From Arcuatula senhousia (taxonomy: Eukaryota > Mollusca > Bivalvia > Mytilida > Mytilidae): a stretch of 64,000 bases of DNA. The notes under the pieces are model-generated. The model saw only the letters and a list, made by a program, of their open reading frames with translations. It made no database searches and had not been told where the DNA came from. The position numbers and the translations under genes were made by a program. Location of the stretch: NCBI GenBank assembly GCA_963971305.1, contig OZ020305.1, positions 3,877,001 to 3,941,000 of the forward strand, given 5' to 3'. This document shows positions 10,921 through 22,229 of the stretch, piece after piece (position 1 is the first letter of the stretch; every line of letters starts with the position of its first letter).

Positions 10921-11740
10921 ATTAAGTTATGTGCAGCAATTTTAAAATCACTATTTGCATTTAAAAACACTTTTGGTTCTTTTTTTAACAAATAGTTAAT
11001 ATTATTCCAGACACATTATACTACAGTCCAATTTTACGTTTTAAAAGGGCCAACGTCCATTAGATAGTAAAAGCACATCAACATTTGTCTAAGAGAACTG
11101 ACAAATGATTTATGTGAAGTATGATAGCATTGTTAAACACCTTGCCTTAATGGCTCGGGTATTATAACATTTTTAAATGATATTTGAACCTTAATTTAAC
11201 TACATGAAACAGATATTTACAGATATAAAACACATTTCATCTCCCAATATGGGTTGTTAATGGTCTCTCATGAGTTAACGAGGCAGATGTACGAGTTATG
11301 TACAGTGTTGTTCTAAAATGACTTAAGAATAAAGAACTCCAATTTAAAATATATAAGTTTGTTCGAACTACATGTATGTATAAACACAAAGTCGCTTAAA
11401 GTTATTATCACTGTACATCTTTTAATTATTCGTCTTCAGTTTTAATTTCCTTCCATATTATTGTATTATTTATTTCTTAATATTGGACATTGGTATCAAT
11501 ATTTTTTTGTTTTGTTTTCGGCTATCGTTATTTTATTAATTATGTTTGTAATATTTTGAATAGGAATGGCACTATATTGCCACAGTTTGCGTTGATGACT
11601 TTTTAAGCCCACCTGACCAATAGCCGGTGTCAACATTCAGCTTTCGTCTTCAAATAGATTTCGAAGATCACTAATCCTAATATCACTCCACCTTGAGTCG
11701 TTGTTCTTGAGTGTCTTATTGATCATGTTCTTCTAATATA

Positions 11741-12140
11741 GTAGACAGGAGATATTGCAACATATGTTAATTATATGTTTAAAAGCATTTGTTCACCTTA
11801 CGTTTGGTGCCCATATGATAATCATATGTTTTCAAACATATGACGAACATATGTTTAACATTTTGTAACAAATATCTTAAAATCTTAATGTTTAACATAT
11901 GATGAACATATATTAAAGATATGATAACAAATTTCTTTAAATCTTAAATGTGAGTTATTCATTGGCAATTCTTCTTCATTTTTTCTTAAACAAATGTTTG
12001 TCATACGAAAACATAAAACATATGATGAACATTTGTTTTCAAACATATGTTAATCATAAGGGCATCAAACATACGGTAAACATATGTCAAACGTTATGAT
12101 ATCATTATGTTTTTGCAAACATATGTTTAGAATATGTTGA
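11741..12140. repeat. CATATG-rich block with long inverted arms
   Basis: Many CATATG palindromes occur in about 400 bp. Arms at 11791-11853 and 12019-12081 are inverted copies of each other over 63 bp without gaps, roughly three quarters identical by eye (GTTCACC...GGTGCCC against GGGCATC...GGTAAAC). The arms flank a spacer of about 165 bp. Likely an old foldback or MITE-like element. No ORF is credible inside. Confidence 0.6.
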
Positions 12141-12304
12141 AATTTTTCATGTGTAGGCAAACACAGACATAGTAGAACATTAGAATAAATCGCAGTTATA
12201 AAACTGCAACAAATGAAACCAAGCACGTGTAACATGAGCTTTTGAAATTGAAATAACAACAAAATATAAGGAAAGAAAATGTATTGTGCATAATGACACA
12301 CTTT

Positions 12305-12490
12305 TCTTTTCTAGACTCTTCAGATGCGCTCTAAGCAATTTTGAAAATACAAAGCACCATATAAAAAACGAAGAGCATGGAACAAACAAACCTCTGAAAT
12401 ATTTTGGAACTCTAATTTAAATTCTGATCTATGCCTTTGATATGAAGAACCGGAGAGTTTTGACAATTTTGATATTTACATGGTATATTT
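12305..12490 (+). repeat. Dispersed repeat family C, old copy
   Basis: Degraded match to family C: AGACTCTTCAGATGCGCTCT, GAAGAGCATGGAACAA and GAAGAACCGGAGAGTTTTGA appear in the family order. The minus-strand ORFs here are by-products. Confidence 0.45.
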
Positions 12491-12634
12491 CAAAATTTTG
12501 GTGTATTTTTTGCTCTTTGAGACAACTAGCTCTGAATGCCTTTTTATTCAATGGGTTTTTCCATTTTTTTTCTATTCAATAATTATTATTTTCATGTCTG
12601 ACTCAATGTTAGTTTCAACGATTATTTATTTGTA

Positions 12635-12860
12635 ACAATTTCGTTTATGTGTACTGGTTTTGTCGTTGCCCTTTCCGACTTTGTACACTATAATGCCATA
12701 TTGGTGCCTTTTTGCTTGCTTCATCATTTTTTGTTTCTTAAATCATGTTTTATATGATTCCACTTGTTCCGGTATGTCTTCTATGTTAAGTGTTTTCTCT
12801 TGGACGTTTTGATTGAACCTTCAAGTTTGGTAATTTTGCTATTTCCTTTATTTGTTTTTA
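12635..12860 (+). repeat. Penelope-like 3' tail joined to family B tail
   Basis: GTGTACTGGTTTTGTCGTTG through CATATTGGTGCC (about 12645-12710) is the Penelope-like 3' tail also seen at 33430-33520. From about 12770 the sequence turns into the family B tail ending TTTGCTATTTCCTTTATTTG. No reverse transcriptase body is present upstream. Confidence 0.5.
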
Positions 12861-13294
12861 CACACAAATAATTGTGCTCTACAAACTAATAAGCTAGATT
12901 ACTTTGTGAGGCAAAATAAAATTTGTTTGTATAAAAACTGAAATATTTAAACCTGTAAGTGCAAACTGCCTTAAGCCATTTGGGTAAGTTGATCTTAAAT
13001 CAGTTTCCATGCACTCATTTGTTCGTAAGTAAAACATTTTTTTCTTTATATTTTTAATTTTGATAATACCCTGATGGACCTTAACTTGGTTATGCTAAAA
13101 TTTATTCAAAATTAATTCACTATAGTATGTTGATAAAATCTAACTGTGAGTAAAAGGACTGTTAAATTGTTTTAATGTTACTTTTCTTCAGTAACAGCTG
13201 TATAGCTATTTTACACATAAATTTATTTGTCAACATATGTATAGTAACGGCTTGAAAGAAAGATATATATCTACATGTATAATAAAGTCCAAAA

Positions 13295-13460
13295 GAATAA
13301 CGCAACAGTCGGGTGATAAGGTGTTAATACTGGAAGATTTTTTCCTGAGGGGAATGTCAAGCACTTTGGAGGGCGTATATCATTGAAACACAAAAAAGGA
13401 TGAGCTCGACGACCTTGATGAAATGAACATGAAATGATGAAAATAATGATGAAGTGGGAA
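13295..13460 (+). repeat. Dispersed repeat family D fragment
   Basis: Shares GATGAAATGAACATGAAATG and nearby blocks with 27850-27910, where a fuller copy of the family lies. Non-coding. Confidence 0.4.
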
Positions 13461-13519
13461 AAAATGCGTACAGGATTTCGCTAGATAAATTATCAAATCG
13501 TCGGTTTAGTAAGAGTTTT

Positions 13520-15900
13520 CTGGTTTTCTTTAGACCCTATCTACATGTATAAATATAAAACTCCATGTAGAAATGAATCTGTTGAGAGTATTTTATTCTA
13601 CGTAGTTTCACCATATTCATTTCATTATGCTCTTTTTTTTTATATTTGTTATATTGTTTAGAGTCATGTTATTATTTCGCATAACACGTCAAAACAAATA
13701 ACAATTTTGAAAAGATATCGTGTATTTCTAAATGCTTTTGCAATATCATAGTCAGTGTCTTATTTTATCTATACCTTTAGAAACATGCATTTAACGATCC
13801 TTTATAATCATGTTAACCTGGAAAAGGGAATATTTTCTTGTCATAGAGATGCCTTGGGTTACCGTACTACTTTAATTAAGACGATAAAGAGGATCTGTCT
13901 AGAGAACTGTACAAACGAAATTCAGGTAGCTTGTCCTAAAAGGCAAAAAAAAAAACGTTTTTGATAAAGCTTTAGGTTCCAATATGGTGGTTTCTATGTA
14001 TCATGCGACATGAATAATGACATAGTTTTAATGAAATCATAGATGCATTTTCTTTTATACAATATAAGAAAGTGATTTTGAAAGAAATCGATATAAAATT
14101 ATGAATATTTTTGAAAGCAATTTTGTAGGAAGAAGAAGTGGAATGGCCAATGTAAATATCTTCCCTTATATAGAAATCAGTATTTAAAAGTCTAAGGGAA
14201 AACAACATTGTGTATAAGATGAAAAAGTTGTTATATTACTTAGTAAGGCATCTTAATGAGGGAAACATTCAAAGCTATACTATGTCATAAAGGATTTGTT
14301 GCATACGTTAATCAAACCCTCAACAAAACAACAAATGTAAACAAGTTTTCCTCTATTGAGGGCTGTAATGTTTATGAAGCAAGTTAGATATTTTTTTCGA
14401 AAATATAAGTTTAATAAATGACTTTTCTTTTTATTCTTTTCGCAAATCTTTCCATTCAAAGTAAAGCACTATATTGATTTGTATGAAAGGTACGCATGAG
14501 TTGCATAATAACCAATGCACAAGTCCTAGTAACAACGGGATATGGAATTAATGCAAATGATTGATACAACATCCGTTAAGGCAGTCATAGAAATTATGTA
14601 AAATTCTACAAAAAATATTTTCCTTAACCTCTGCTGATAAGAGATAACTAATCTAGTTATTCATGTACAGCAAAATGAAATAAAAAGTATATACTTGAGT
14701 ACAATAATTCATAAGGTCTTTTTATGCTTGCCTGAAATTTCATTTAAAAGCTTGGCAATTAAATAAGATTTTTTGAATTCATCAATGTCTAACCCTTTGC
14801 ATCACAAGAGAGAGAGAAGCATTGCATGTAAATATTTTAAAACATATGGTAATTGTTTTATTCTAAATAATCTAAATAAAGCTATGCTCACGTCAAGAAT
14901 TAACACATAGTTTTATACTTTGATTGTCCCTTTAGAATGTTTGTGCAACTGAATTACATTGCAAAAAAATCTTATTCAAAATAACTTAATTTTAAGAGAT
15001 CACTGTGGATTTTTTTCTATTCTCCAGAATTTAACGTCGATCTTTGTTATGCTATATATTAGCAATTTATTCTTTTACAATTTGAACAAAGATGTGAAAT
15101 TAATGTAGATGGCACAGTCATGATAATTTTATAAATATGTATTAGAAAACTAAAACCTGCATCAAATAGAAACTATTGGATGATGACAAATGTCTGGCTG
15201 CCATAAAATATTCCTAATAATGCAATTACTTTTTAAAGATTGGGAAATTCTAGAATATGCATTTGAACAAGCTGTATTACTGGAATGTCAACATTCTTAA
15301 TATTTACAAAACCACTAGGATTCATTAAAGAGAAACAACTTAATAAAATTATGAAATTACATAGTGTATGAATAAAACTGTCTATTAACAAAGTTTTAAG
15401 ACTTTTTCAAAAGTCTATAAAGAAAAAGCTACAATGTATGAAACATAGACATTACTCAAATGTGTAAGTTTTCTTATTCCTTTTGTTGTATCTTTGCTAA
15501 ATATTCTTACACTCGCTTATATCTTTAATATATATATATATTGTTTTATACTGTTACTTTTTGAAGTATATAATCCTTTATTTGTATTATCTTTAAGGAA
15601 TTAGCAGAATTAGTGATTGGTTCTTTTATAAAGGTCAATTGGTAAGTTGGAAATATTTCATTTATTTGTAAATAATTTGACTATTAGCACCTATATTATT
15701 TAAAGCAAATTAAAGATGAATACTTATTTAGATGTAGTCAGTGAAAGCAAAACACAAAAGACTTCATGTAATCAACCGTCATTTATAAATAATATTTTCT
15801 TGTTAATTCTATTATGTCAGCATCACAAATATATGTAACTTATTTTTATATCCAGCTTATTTCTCACATGAGATTATGTTCTTTGTTTTTGTTTGTTTGG
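13520..15900. other. No gene seen
   Basis: Very A+T-rich sequence with a short TA run at 15528-15542. ORFs at 13755-13964 (+) and 13972-14208 (-) have no domain signal. I see no repeat that ties it to other parts of the window. Confidence 0.55.
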
Positions 15901-15907
15901 TTTTTTT

Positions 15908-16087
15908 TTATAAACCTTTCCTGAGTCTAGATTTCTTTTTCAAAACATTGTAGTTTGAGGATTTTTTCCAATATCTATGTCGTCTCGGTTGAAATCTTTG
16001 TCCGGTAATCCAGTCTTCGTGTACCATTTCGATTTCTTTTTCAATCGACTTCCACTGGTAGTGATACACTGTAATAGGATTATGCAT
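15908..16087 (-). CDS. Unrecognised 59-residue basic ORF, or terminal exon
   Basis: The minus strand carries ATG at 16087-16085 and an open frame to TAA at 15910-15908. It reads MHNPITVYHYQWKSIEKEIE, then MVHEDWITGQRFQPRRHRYW, and ends in a run of K, S and R (KKKSRLRKGL). Five Arg codons cluster around RRHRYW and the C-terminal tail is strongly basic; tryptophan is frequent. Codon use and amino-acid balance stand well above the surrounding A+T-rich DNA. A fair acceptor (CTATTACAG, minus strand) ends at 16069, so this could instead be the last exon of a spliced gene starting with YHYQWK. It could also be a captured or transposon-derived fragment. I do not recognise the family. Confidence 0.35.
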   Translation of the reverse strand: MHNPITVYHYQWKSIEKEIEMVHEDWITGQRFQPRRHRYWKKSSNYNVLKKKSRLRKGL

Positions 16088-16619
16088 TGTTATAATCTAT
16101 ATTTTTAATTTGTTATTCAAGATAAGTTATCGTCCAACAAAAAAAAGAAAAATGTATTTTTTTTTAAAATATTATCGCTAAAAACTGCATTCACACATTA
16201 AATCTTGGTACATTTTTTTTTCCGATTGTAATATATTTTTTTCATTATATAGCTAATTAAATTATAGAGTAGGATTGAATATGGTTGTATCGTTCTACAC
16301 ATCGTTTAAAAATTATGTTAGCAATCCATATTTTTCTTTTAAACCTATCCCATATTATAACTAGCATTATACATATTATTCCATATAATGCTATTTGCAC
16401 AACAGTTAACAGATCCTATTAAACAGGTAATATTGGTCCACTGTTAAATAAAACAAATGTTTTTTTTTCTGCTCTTTATACGTTTTTTCTCGACAATATT
16501 ATTTTTGTATTGATGTCCAACAATTACAGATCGCAGAGAATGAGAAAAATTTTGGTTTAACTATTTTGTTGTAATGCCTTACCCAGGACAGGACCATAGT
16601 ACCTTTTCTTTATCTACCT

Positions 16620-16770
16620 TTTTTTAATAAAGGTAAAAACAAAATTACCGAACTTGAAGAATTTATCTCAAATGCCCATAAGACAAGACAAAACAAGAAA
16701 GACATACCGGAAAAAATGAAGATCGCAATGGTCCTGATTGGTACAGGCATTTAAAATAAATGGGTGTATT
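16620..16770 (-). repeat. Dispersed repeat family B, copy 1 of a local trio
   Basis: Reads AAAGGTAAAAACAAAATTAC, GACATACCGG and GATCGCAATGGTCCTGA on the + strand. It is inverted relative to the + strand family B tails at 4435 and 12770. Two further copies follow in the same orientation within 2 kb. Confidence 0.6.
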
Positions 16771-17639
16771 GAAACTATACAATTGTATGTGTAAATTTCC
16801 AAACCCTAAATCTCTTTTAAATAAGGCATAGATTGACCTAATTCATTAGTGCATTGTTTAATGTATTTTTTCGGCTTTACTTTAATAAATTCCAAATTTT
16901 ATGATGTTCGTCAATTTTAAACTTATGTTTAGAGTGCCTCTGATAAGTCTTATTGGTAGGCAATACTATGCCTTGAACTTTACTATAATTTTCAATTTCT
17001 TGGTCATTTCTTCAGGATTGATCAACCTGGTGATATATTTATTTACATCAATTTCATATCTCAACAGTTTTGTTGATTGTATTTAACAGGAGCGGCTGTC
17101 AGTAATGGTTTGTCTTAATCGTACAGTCTTTCACAGTTAAATAACCTGTGACCTGTTCAATAGAGAGACACAAAAAGTTGAGAAAAAACATCATGTTTAC
17201 TTGCACCTTATTTTACAAATGCAATACTATTATTTTTTTTCCTTTAAATGCAAACAATTTTGACAAAAATTATTTAAGAAATGCAGATAATTTTCGTTCT
17301 ATTTTCTAAAGATTTTAGAACACGTCACGTTCTCTCGGAAGGTATTGTCAAAATCTAGTTTCTTAGCACTCAACAAACCTGGGCACTTGGCTTTTTTTTC
17401 TTATTTAGGTGAAAAACAAATGACAACAAAGTTCGATTCTTATTATTTTATCTTGCTTTTTTGAATCTTTGCATGTAGTTTTTTGCTTTCGGAAAATTTA
17501 TTCTTATTGTGATATTCTTGTTTGTTTCTTTTTTTTTCACTTGCATTATAAGACAAAGAAAGCTGGTCTCGAATAAATACAAACATTTCAAAACAACGAT
17601 AGGTTGAGGGTGGTTTAAGGTGCCAAGCCTACCCCTTCT

Positions 17640-17890
17640 TATGTGAATAAAGGTAATAACAAAACTACCGAACTTGAATGATCAATCTCATAGTCAAGAG
17701 AAAATGACAAAAACGAATCAGTCATACCGGAGAATTGGTGGATCGCAATGGTCCTGACTTGGTACAGGCATTTCAAACTAAATGGTGGGTTAAACCAGGT
17801 TTTAAACCTCCCTCTTCCATTGCGATCTTAGGATTCAGTAATGACCATAGAACACATCATAGTTGTGAGACACAATAGGGATATTGAGGT
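17640..17890 (-). repeat. Dispersed repeat family B, copy 2 of a local trio
   Basis: The fullest copy: AAAGGTAATAACAAAACTAC, CATACCGGAGAATTGG, GATCGCAATGGTCCTGACTT, AAATGGTGGGTTAAACCAGG and CCTCCCTCTTCCATTG occur in order. The AAATGGTGGGTTAAACCAGG block is the likely source of the minisatellite unit at 5950-6135. Confidence 0.65.
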
Positions 17891-18299
17891 GAACATCTCT
17901 GTGACCTATAAGATCTTAGGTAAAACACAGTATGAAAGTGGGTGCTATCGTCTAACATCACCAAAAAGCCATAATGTAAACTAAAATAATCACAAATTAT
18001 TTTCTATGATAAAGTTGTTTTTTTGTTTGTTTTTTTCGTTTTTTTTTAACCAATATAAACCTTTTAGAGACCATGTGATAAGTATTTTCTACAACCAAGT
18101 TTCAAAGCCCAGTCATCGTGTTAGGTAAAAATAAACACAAAAAATATATAGAGGTCTAGGTATGTAGTCGTGCATATTACTGGTATTGCTATAAATGTTA
18201 GGTTATTTGTGTATTTCTCCTACATATTTGTATCATAATTATAAATGCCATTAACCAATTTATCCTTATTCGAAAATCTTCTAGTCTAAGAACTAAAGA

Positions 18300-18560
18300 A
18301 TAAAGGTAATAACAAAATTTACCTTGGAGGATCAAAGTCAATATCCAAGAGAAAAGACAAAACATGGAAGACATACCGAAAAATAAACATAGGTCGCATT
18401 GTCCTGACTTAGTGCAGGCATTTCAAATGAAATGATGGGTTCAACCAGGTTTCATTGCGCACCAAACCTCCCTCTTCCATTGAATTTTAAGGGCCAAGTA
18501 GTACCAAAAAACACAACACAGCTTTGAAGACATGACAGGGATAACATGGTGATCATCTCA
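18300..18560 (-). repeat. Dispersed repeat family B, copy 3 of a local trio
   Basis: Same block order as the copy at 17640, including AAATGATGGGTTCAACCAGG and CCTCCCTCTTCCATTGAATT. It continues into AACACAACACAGC and GACATGACAGGGAT, which also parallel copy 2. Confidence 0.65.
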
Positions 18561-19020
18561 GTACAATTATCAGCCAAACACTAATCAAAACAATCACTAA
18601 CCATGACGTACAATATTTTTGATTTTGATTTTTTCCACTAGTGGCTGATAACGAAGGAAGAATTGTTTTAGGGACCGTATGAGAAATGTTTTATTGTAAC
18701 CTTGGTATAACAGTCGGTCACGGAGTAAACAACATAAAATGTAAGGCGACTTTTTCAAACCAAAGATTTTAGGAAAGTAATTATCGGCTAACGGTCTCTC
18801 AAAAAGTTTTCTTTCAACATCGACATTAAAATTGTTTGTAAAGGATATATATGGTACATAGTGACTAACTTATGGTAGTTGGTTGTGTGTTGGACTTTTC
18901 TGGCATGATTGATATTATGATCTCTTAATTTTTCGAATAGATGGCATATAACCATGTATTACTTAGATGTAAAATCATAAGAAAACACATACATCTATTA
19001 TCTTCGATTGGAACAATTAG

Positions 19021-19572
19021 TTGTTTGCAAATCTGAATAAAAAATATACCATCGTTAAGGTTGGTCCAATTGTAATTTTTGACTATTTGCATTATGTCCA
19101 AGAAAAATCAAATGAAATAGTAATTGACAATATTCCTTTTTACCCTCAAATTATCCAGAAAATAAGCAGAGAAATCAAACATTCTGAAGAAAATTCTTCA
19201 ATAAAAACATTATGCCTTTGCTTTCCAGTTAAATTCAAAGGTAGAGAGTTAAAGTTAATCTTGTCCATAGATAACAAAAATTATAAATCGTACATTGAAA
19301 CAATTCTTAATTCCTACATTGTAAAGTGGTGAACATTTATGTTTTTGGCATTCTTTGACTCGTTTAATGACGAGAGACGACATCTTCATGCGCAAATATA
19401 TATGTTTTTCATCGTTAGAAAGTTGCCCCATTTTGTCATTTACTATAAAGTAGATTCATATATTTCAATAATAAAAAAGTCCAGTTTTGTCAATAATATT
19501 TTTCTTGATATAAATGGTCACGCTTTTGATCTCCATTTTGTGGATTGTGATGTTGCAGATTTTTATCTCTAG
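19021..19572 (+). CDS. Two adjacent unrecognised ORFs (103 and 77 codons)
   Basis: The first frame (19021-19332) starts immediately after a TTAG that could be a splice acceptor and reads KKYTIVKVGPIVIFDYLHYV, FYPQIIQKISREIKHSE and LCLCFPVKFKGRELKLIL before TGA. The second (19339-19572) opens with ATG seven bases later in the same reading frame and reads FLAFFDSFNDERRHLHAQIY and GHAFDLHFVDCDVADFYL before TAG. Both have mixed, structured-protein-like sequence rather than the Phe/Ile/Lys runs of chance ORFs here. Because they share a frame, they may be one frame broken by a TGA. I recognise no domain. A spliced exon, a decayed element protein and chance all remain possible. Confidence 0.28.
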
Positions 19573-19755
19573 ATGTGCATTTTGTGCATTTGTGCATTTC
19601 AATAATTTATGTTAATATTTATTTTTCTTGCATGACGTGTTCTATAACTAACATAATACATGTACATAAAATGTACTAATGACTAGTAGGTTTTTTTTAT
19701 CACTTCAACTTTTGAATCATACAAATTTTTACCGATCAGTTATTACTTTTGACAG

Positions 19756-19872
19756 AGTTTGCATTCAGCCCGGGGCTTGCTTGTCCGTCATACTTCCTTT
19801 TGGACACCTCTTCCTCTTCCGATGGTATATATTGGAAGCGAATGACTACCGAGACATTCGGAATTCTACGAG
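19756..19872 (+). CDS. Candidate 39-codon internal exon, phase 1-1
   Basis: Flanked by an acceptor (TTATTACTTTTGACAG) and a donor (TACGAG|GTAGGT). The 117-bp block is clearly richer in G+C than its flanks and is open in a frame reading FAFSPGLACPSYFLLDTSSS, then SDGIYWKRMTTETFGILR. Entry and exit are both phase 1, a symmetric exon, as often seen for secreted or surface modules (known generally, not proof). No neighbouring exon with matching phase was found. A second frame is also open across part of it. Family unknown. Confidence 0.35.
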
Positions 19873-19939
19873 GTAGGTCAATCAAACTTATCCATATTTA
19901 TTTATTTATTTCAATTTCAAATTTCTTTTAAAAATGAAA

Positions 19940-22060
19940 TGTATCATATCAAATCAAGGATCTGTACAAGCAAAAAAGTATCTTATATATATAAGTGTGT
20001 AAATCCTGCACTGTTTTGCTATAAACTAGACATTATTTCATAATATAATTTTGGTTGTTTCGGTCGATAAATAATTGTTAGCATTGATATAATACATGCA
20101 TAAGGATGTGAATAAATTATGATAAACTAATATACTATATTATTTATATTGATTTCATTGAAGTTAAAAAGGAAAAAAAAATAACTTGAAAAAAAAACAA
20201 ATAATTATCTTTTAATTTCCATACACGAAAACTCTCATACATATTTGATTGTAATTATACTTGTGATTCATGAGAAAATATGTGGTATATTTTTTATGAT
20301 TATGATGACGTTTTGAGGCGAATTTCTTTGTCATTTATGATCAGTCGATCATTTTACGGTACGTATCACAAAGACCTATCTAACAACCTATATAATGACA
20401 CATTTACTTTAGTGATATTTACAGTTTTATTTTTTACCTTATAAAAACCACACATACTTAATAATTATTCACGATAAAGCCTTTGTTTTTACATCTAACC
20501 TTCGATTGTCAAATTAAAACAAAACAATGATATGTACATTCAATTTGATTTCTATTATCTTTTATTCAAAATAGTTTTTTTTTACTCATATTGTTGTCAT
20601 TTCTGTCTTCCTTTCTGTGACGGGTTCAGTTTATGCCATGCCAAAATAAAATATACAATTAAGGTATTGACCAGAAAATGCTTTAATTTTCTTGTTATAT
20701 CTTTTTACGTAATGTTTGAATTAATAATTATTCAACTTATATCAATATAATCCGTTCATGTTTATTTTACTTTATATAATCCTAAAACAGTTCGTCCAAT
20801 ATCATTTATTTTTATTTCAATTTAATCTATACATGAGAATTAAGGTTTGTCAAAACATAGACCATTTAATACTTTAAATGCAATCAAATTTATTCGAGAA
20901 TATTTTCATTTTTGCTTGTCCCTAGGCACTTTCTGCTCGCTTGGTTAGTCTGGTATGGTACTTCATACAACCTTAAGGTATCCGTGCCTGAACAGGAATA
21001 TATATCAGTCATTTATCTATCGTTTTATCACAACCAATATAGTTTTCCTATGACTGTAATTTGTTTTACTTAAGACAGACACCCAAAAGCACTTTTATAA
21101 ATATTTTTGACATTTTCCTTTTATTTCGGATCGTTAGCCAATATGGATATCATAAAATTGTAATGCATCTTTATAAAACGAATTTAAATGTGTAGTAAAA
21201 ATATATAAACATTATATTAATATAAATAAAAAATAATTGTGTATTCGTTTTAAATCAAGCTTATTTAGAACATTTAACGCAGCATACAGAAAAAACTAGT
21301 TTTTTTTAGAAAGAATAATATTGTATTTATTTATTTTTTAAATAACATGTAATAAATTACCAAAAATGGTATATATTTTGTGAACAAACTAACCCTGAAT
21401 AAGAATGAAGTCAGGTTTTCACACAAGTGATAGCCCCAAATCATTATTTTCAATCATTTTGTCTAGTTATGGCATGGGGGCGTTTATCATATGAATGAAA
21501 CATTTTAAATGGGTGGTCCTAAATTCTACAACACATTGCATTCGAAAAGGGGCGATATTTCAAGGCCTGTTAACATCTTACTAAATACAAATACTTTCTC
21601 ACTAAATACACCGTTACAATTGTCTGTAAGGGTTATTTTGTACCTAGAAGTGTTGTCTTGACATAGTATTTATTCATTCATAATTAGTTGTATTGCACCG
21701 TTTGTTGGCATTATTGTAAAGAAAAGTCCATCAAACTAATTCGAACTGATTTGCACGATTTTTTGAAATAGAATATTAAGTTATTTTAAACCTAAAATGA
21801 CACAAAGTTAGATTGTCTTATTACTAAATGTTGCATTCATCATCTCAAATATTTTATTTAAGAATCTTTAAATTTGTTTAAATACAAATTTAATACCCCT
21901 ACAGTTTTGTAAAAAGTAATTAATAAGTAATATTTTCACTTTTTGATGAAATAATTTAGTTTTATAGATAAAAATAAAACCGGTTTGTGTAATCCCCAAT
22001 TTGTACATTTATTTCTTCTAAAAAGCTATAAACATAATAAAAGTTTCTCTCTGTAAGATA
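19940..22060. other. No gene seen
   Basis: Extremely A+T-rich. A minus-strand patch near 20935-21000 reads GTDTLRLYEVPYQTNQAS after a reasonable acceptor but has no convincing donor, so it was not called. The ORF at 20532-20750 is Phe/Tyr/Ile-rich and judged chance. Confidence 0.5.
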
Positions 22061-22063
22061 CGA

Positions 22064-22159
22064 TCAGCCATTTTTGTTTTCTCGTGCATTGGTCCGTTGC
22101 CTTGCGGGACCATAAGTCGAGTGTTTCTGTGTCGTCTGCGATAAGATCGATGCCGCCAT
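22064..22159 (-). other. Possible start codon or first exon (AAGATGGCGGC) on the minus strand
   Basis: The minus strand carries ATG at 22159-22157 in the context AAGATGGCGGC, a strong animal start context, inside an isolated G+C-rich patch (22085-22180). The frame reads MAASILSQTTQKHSTYGP and stops after 31 codons, with no clear donor before the stop. An overlapping frame also reads well (DLIADDTETLDLWSRKATDQ). It could be a first exon with an unseen donor, a 5' UTR ORF or part of a repeat. Confidence 0.2.
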
Positions 22160-22229
22160 CTTGTCACAAACCACGCTTCAACACCTTTCTCATGTTTCGT
22201 ACAATGTCGAGAAAAGTTTTAGGAAGAAA

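Noticed and set aside
12065..12389. Overlapping minus-strand ORFs of 78 and 69 codons
   Set aside because: They cover the CATATG block and a decayed family C copy.
20935..21000. Minus-strand exon-like patch (GTDTLRLYEVPYQTNQAS)
   Set aside because: Acceptor acceptable but no convincing donor and no matching neighbour exon.
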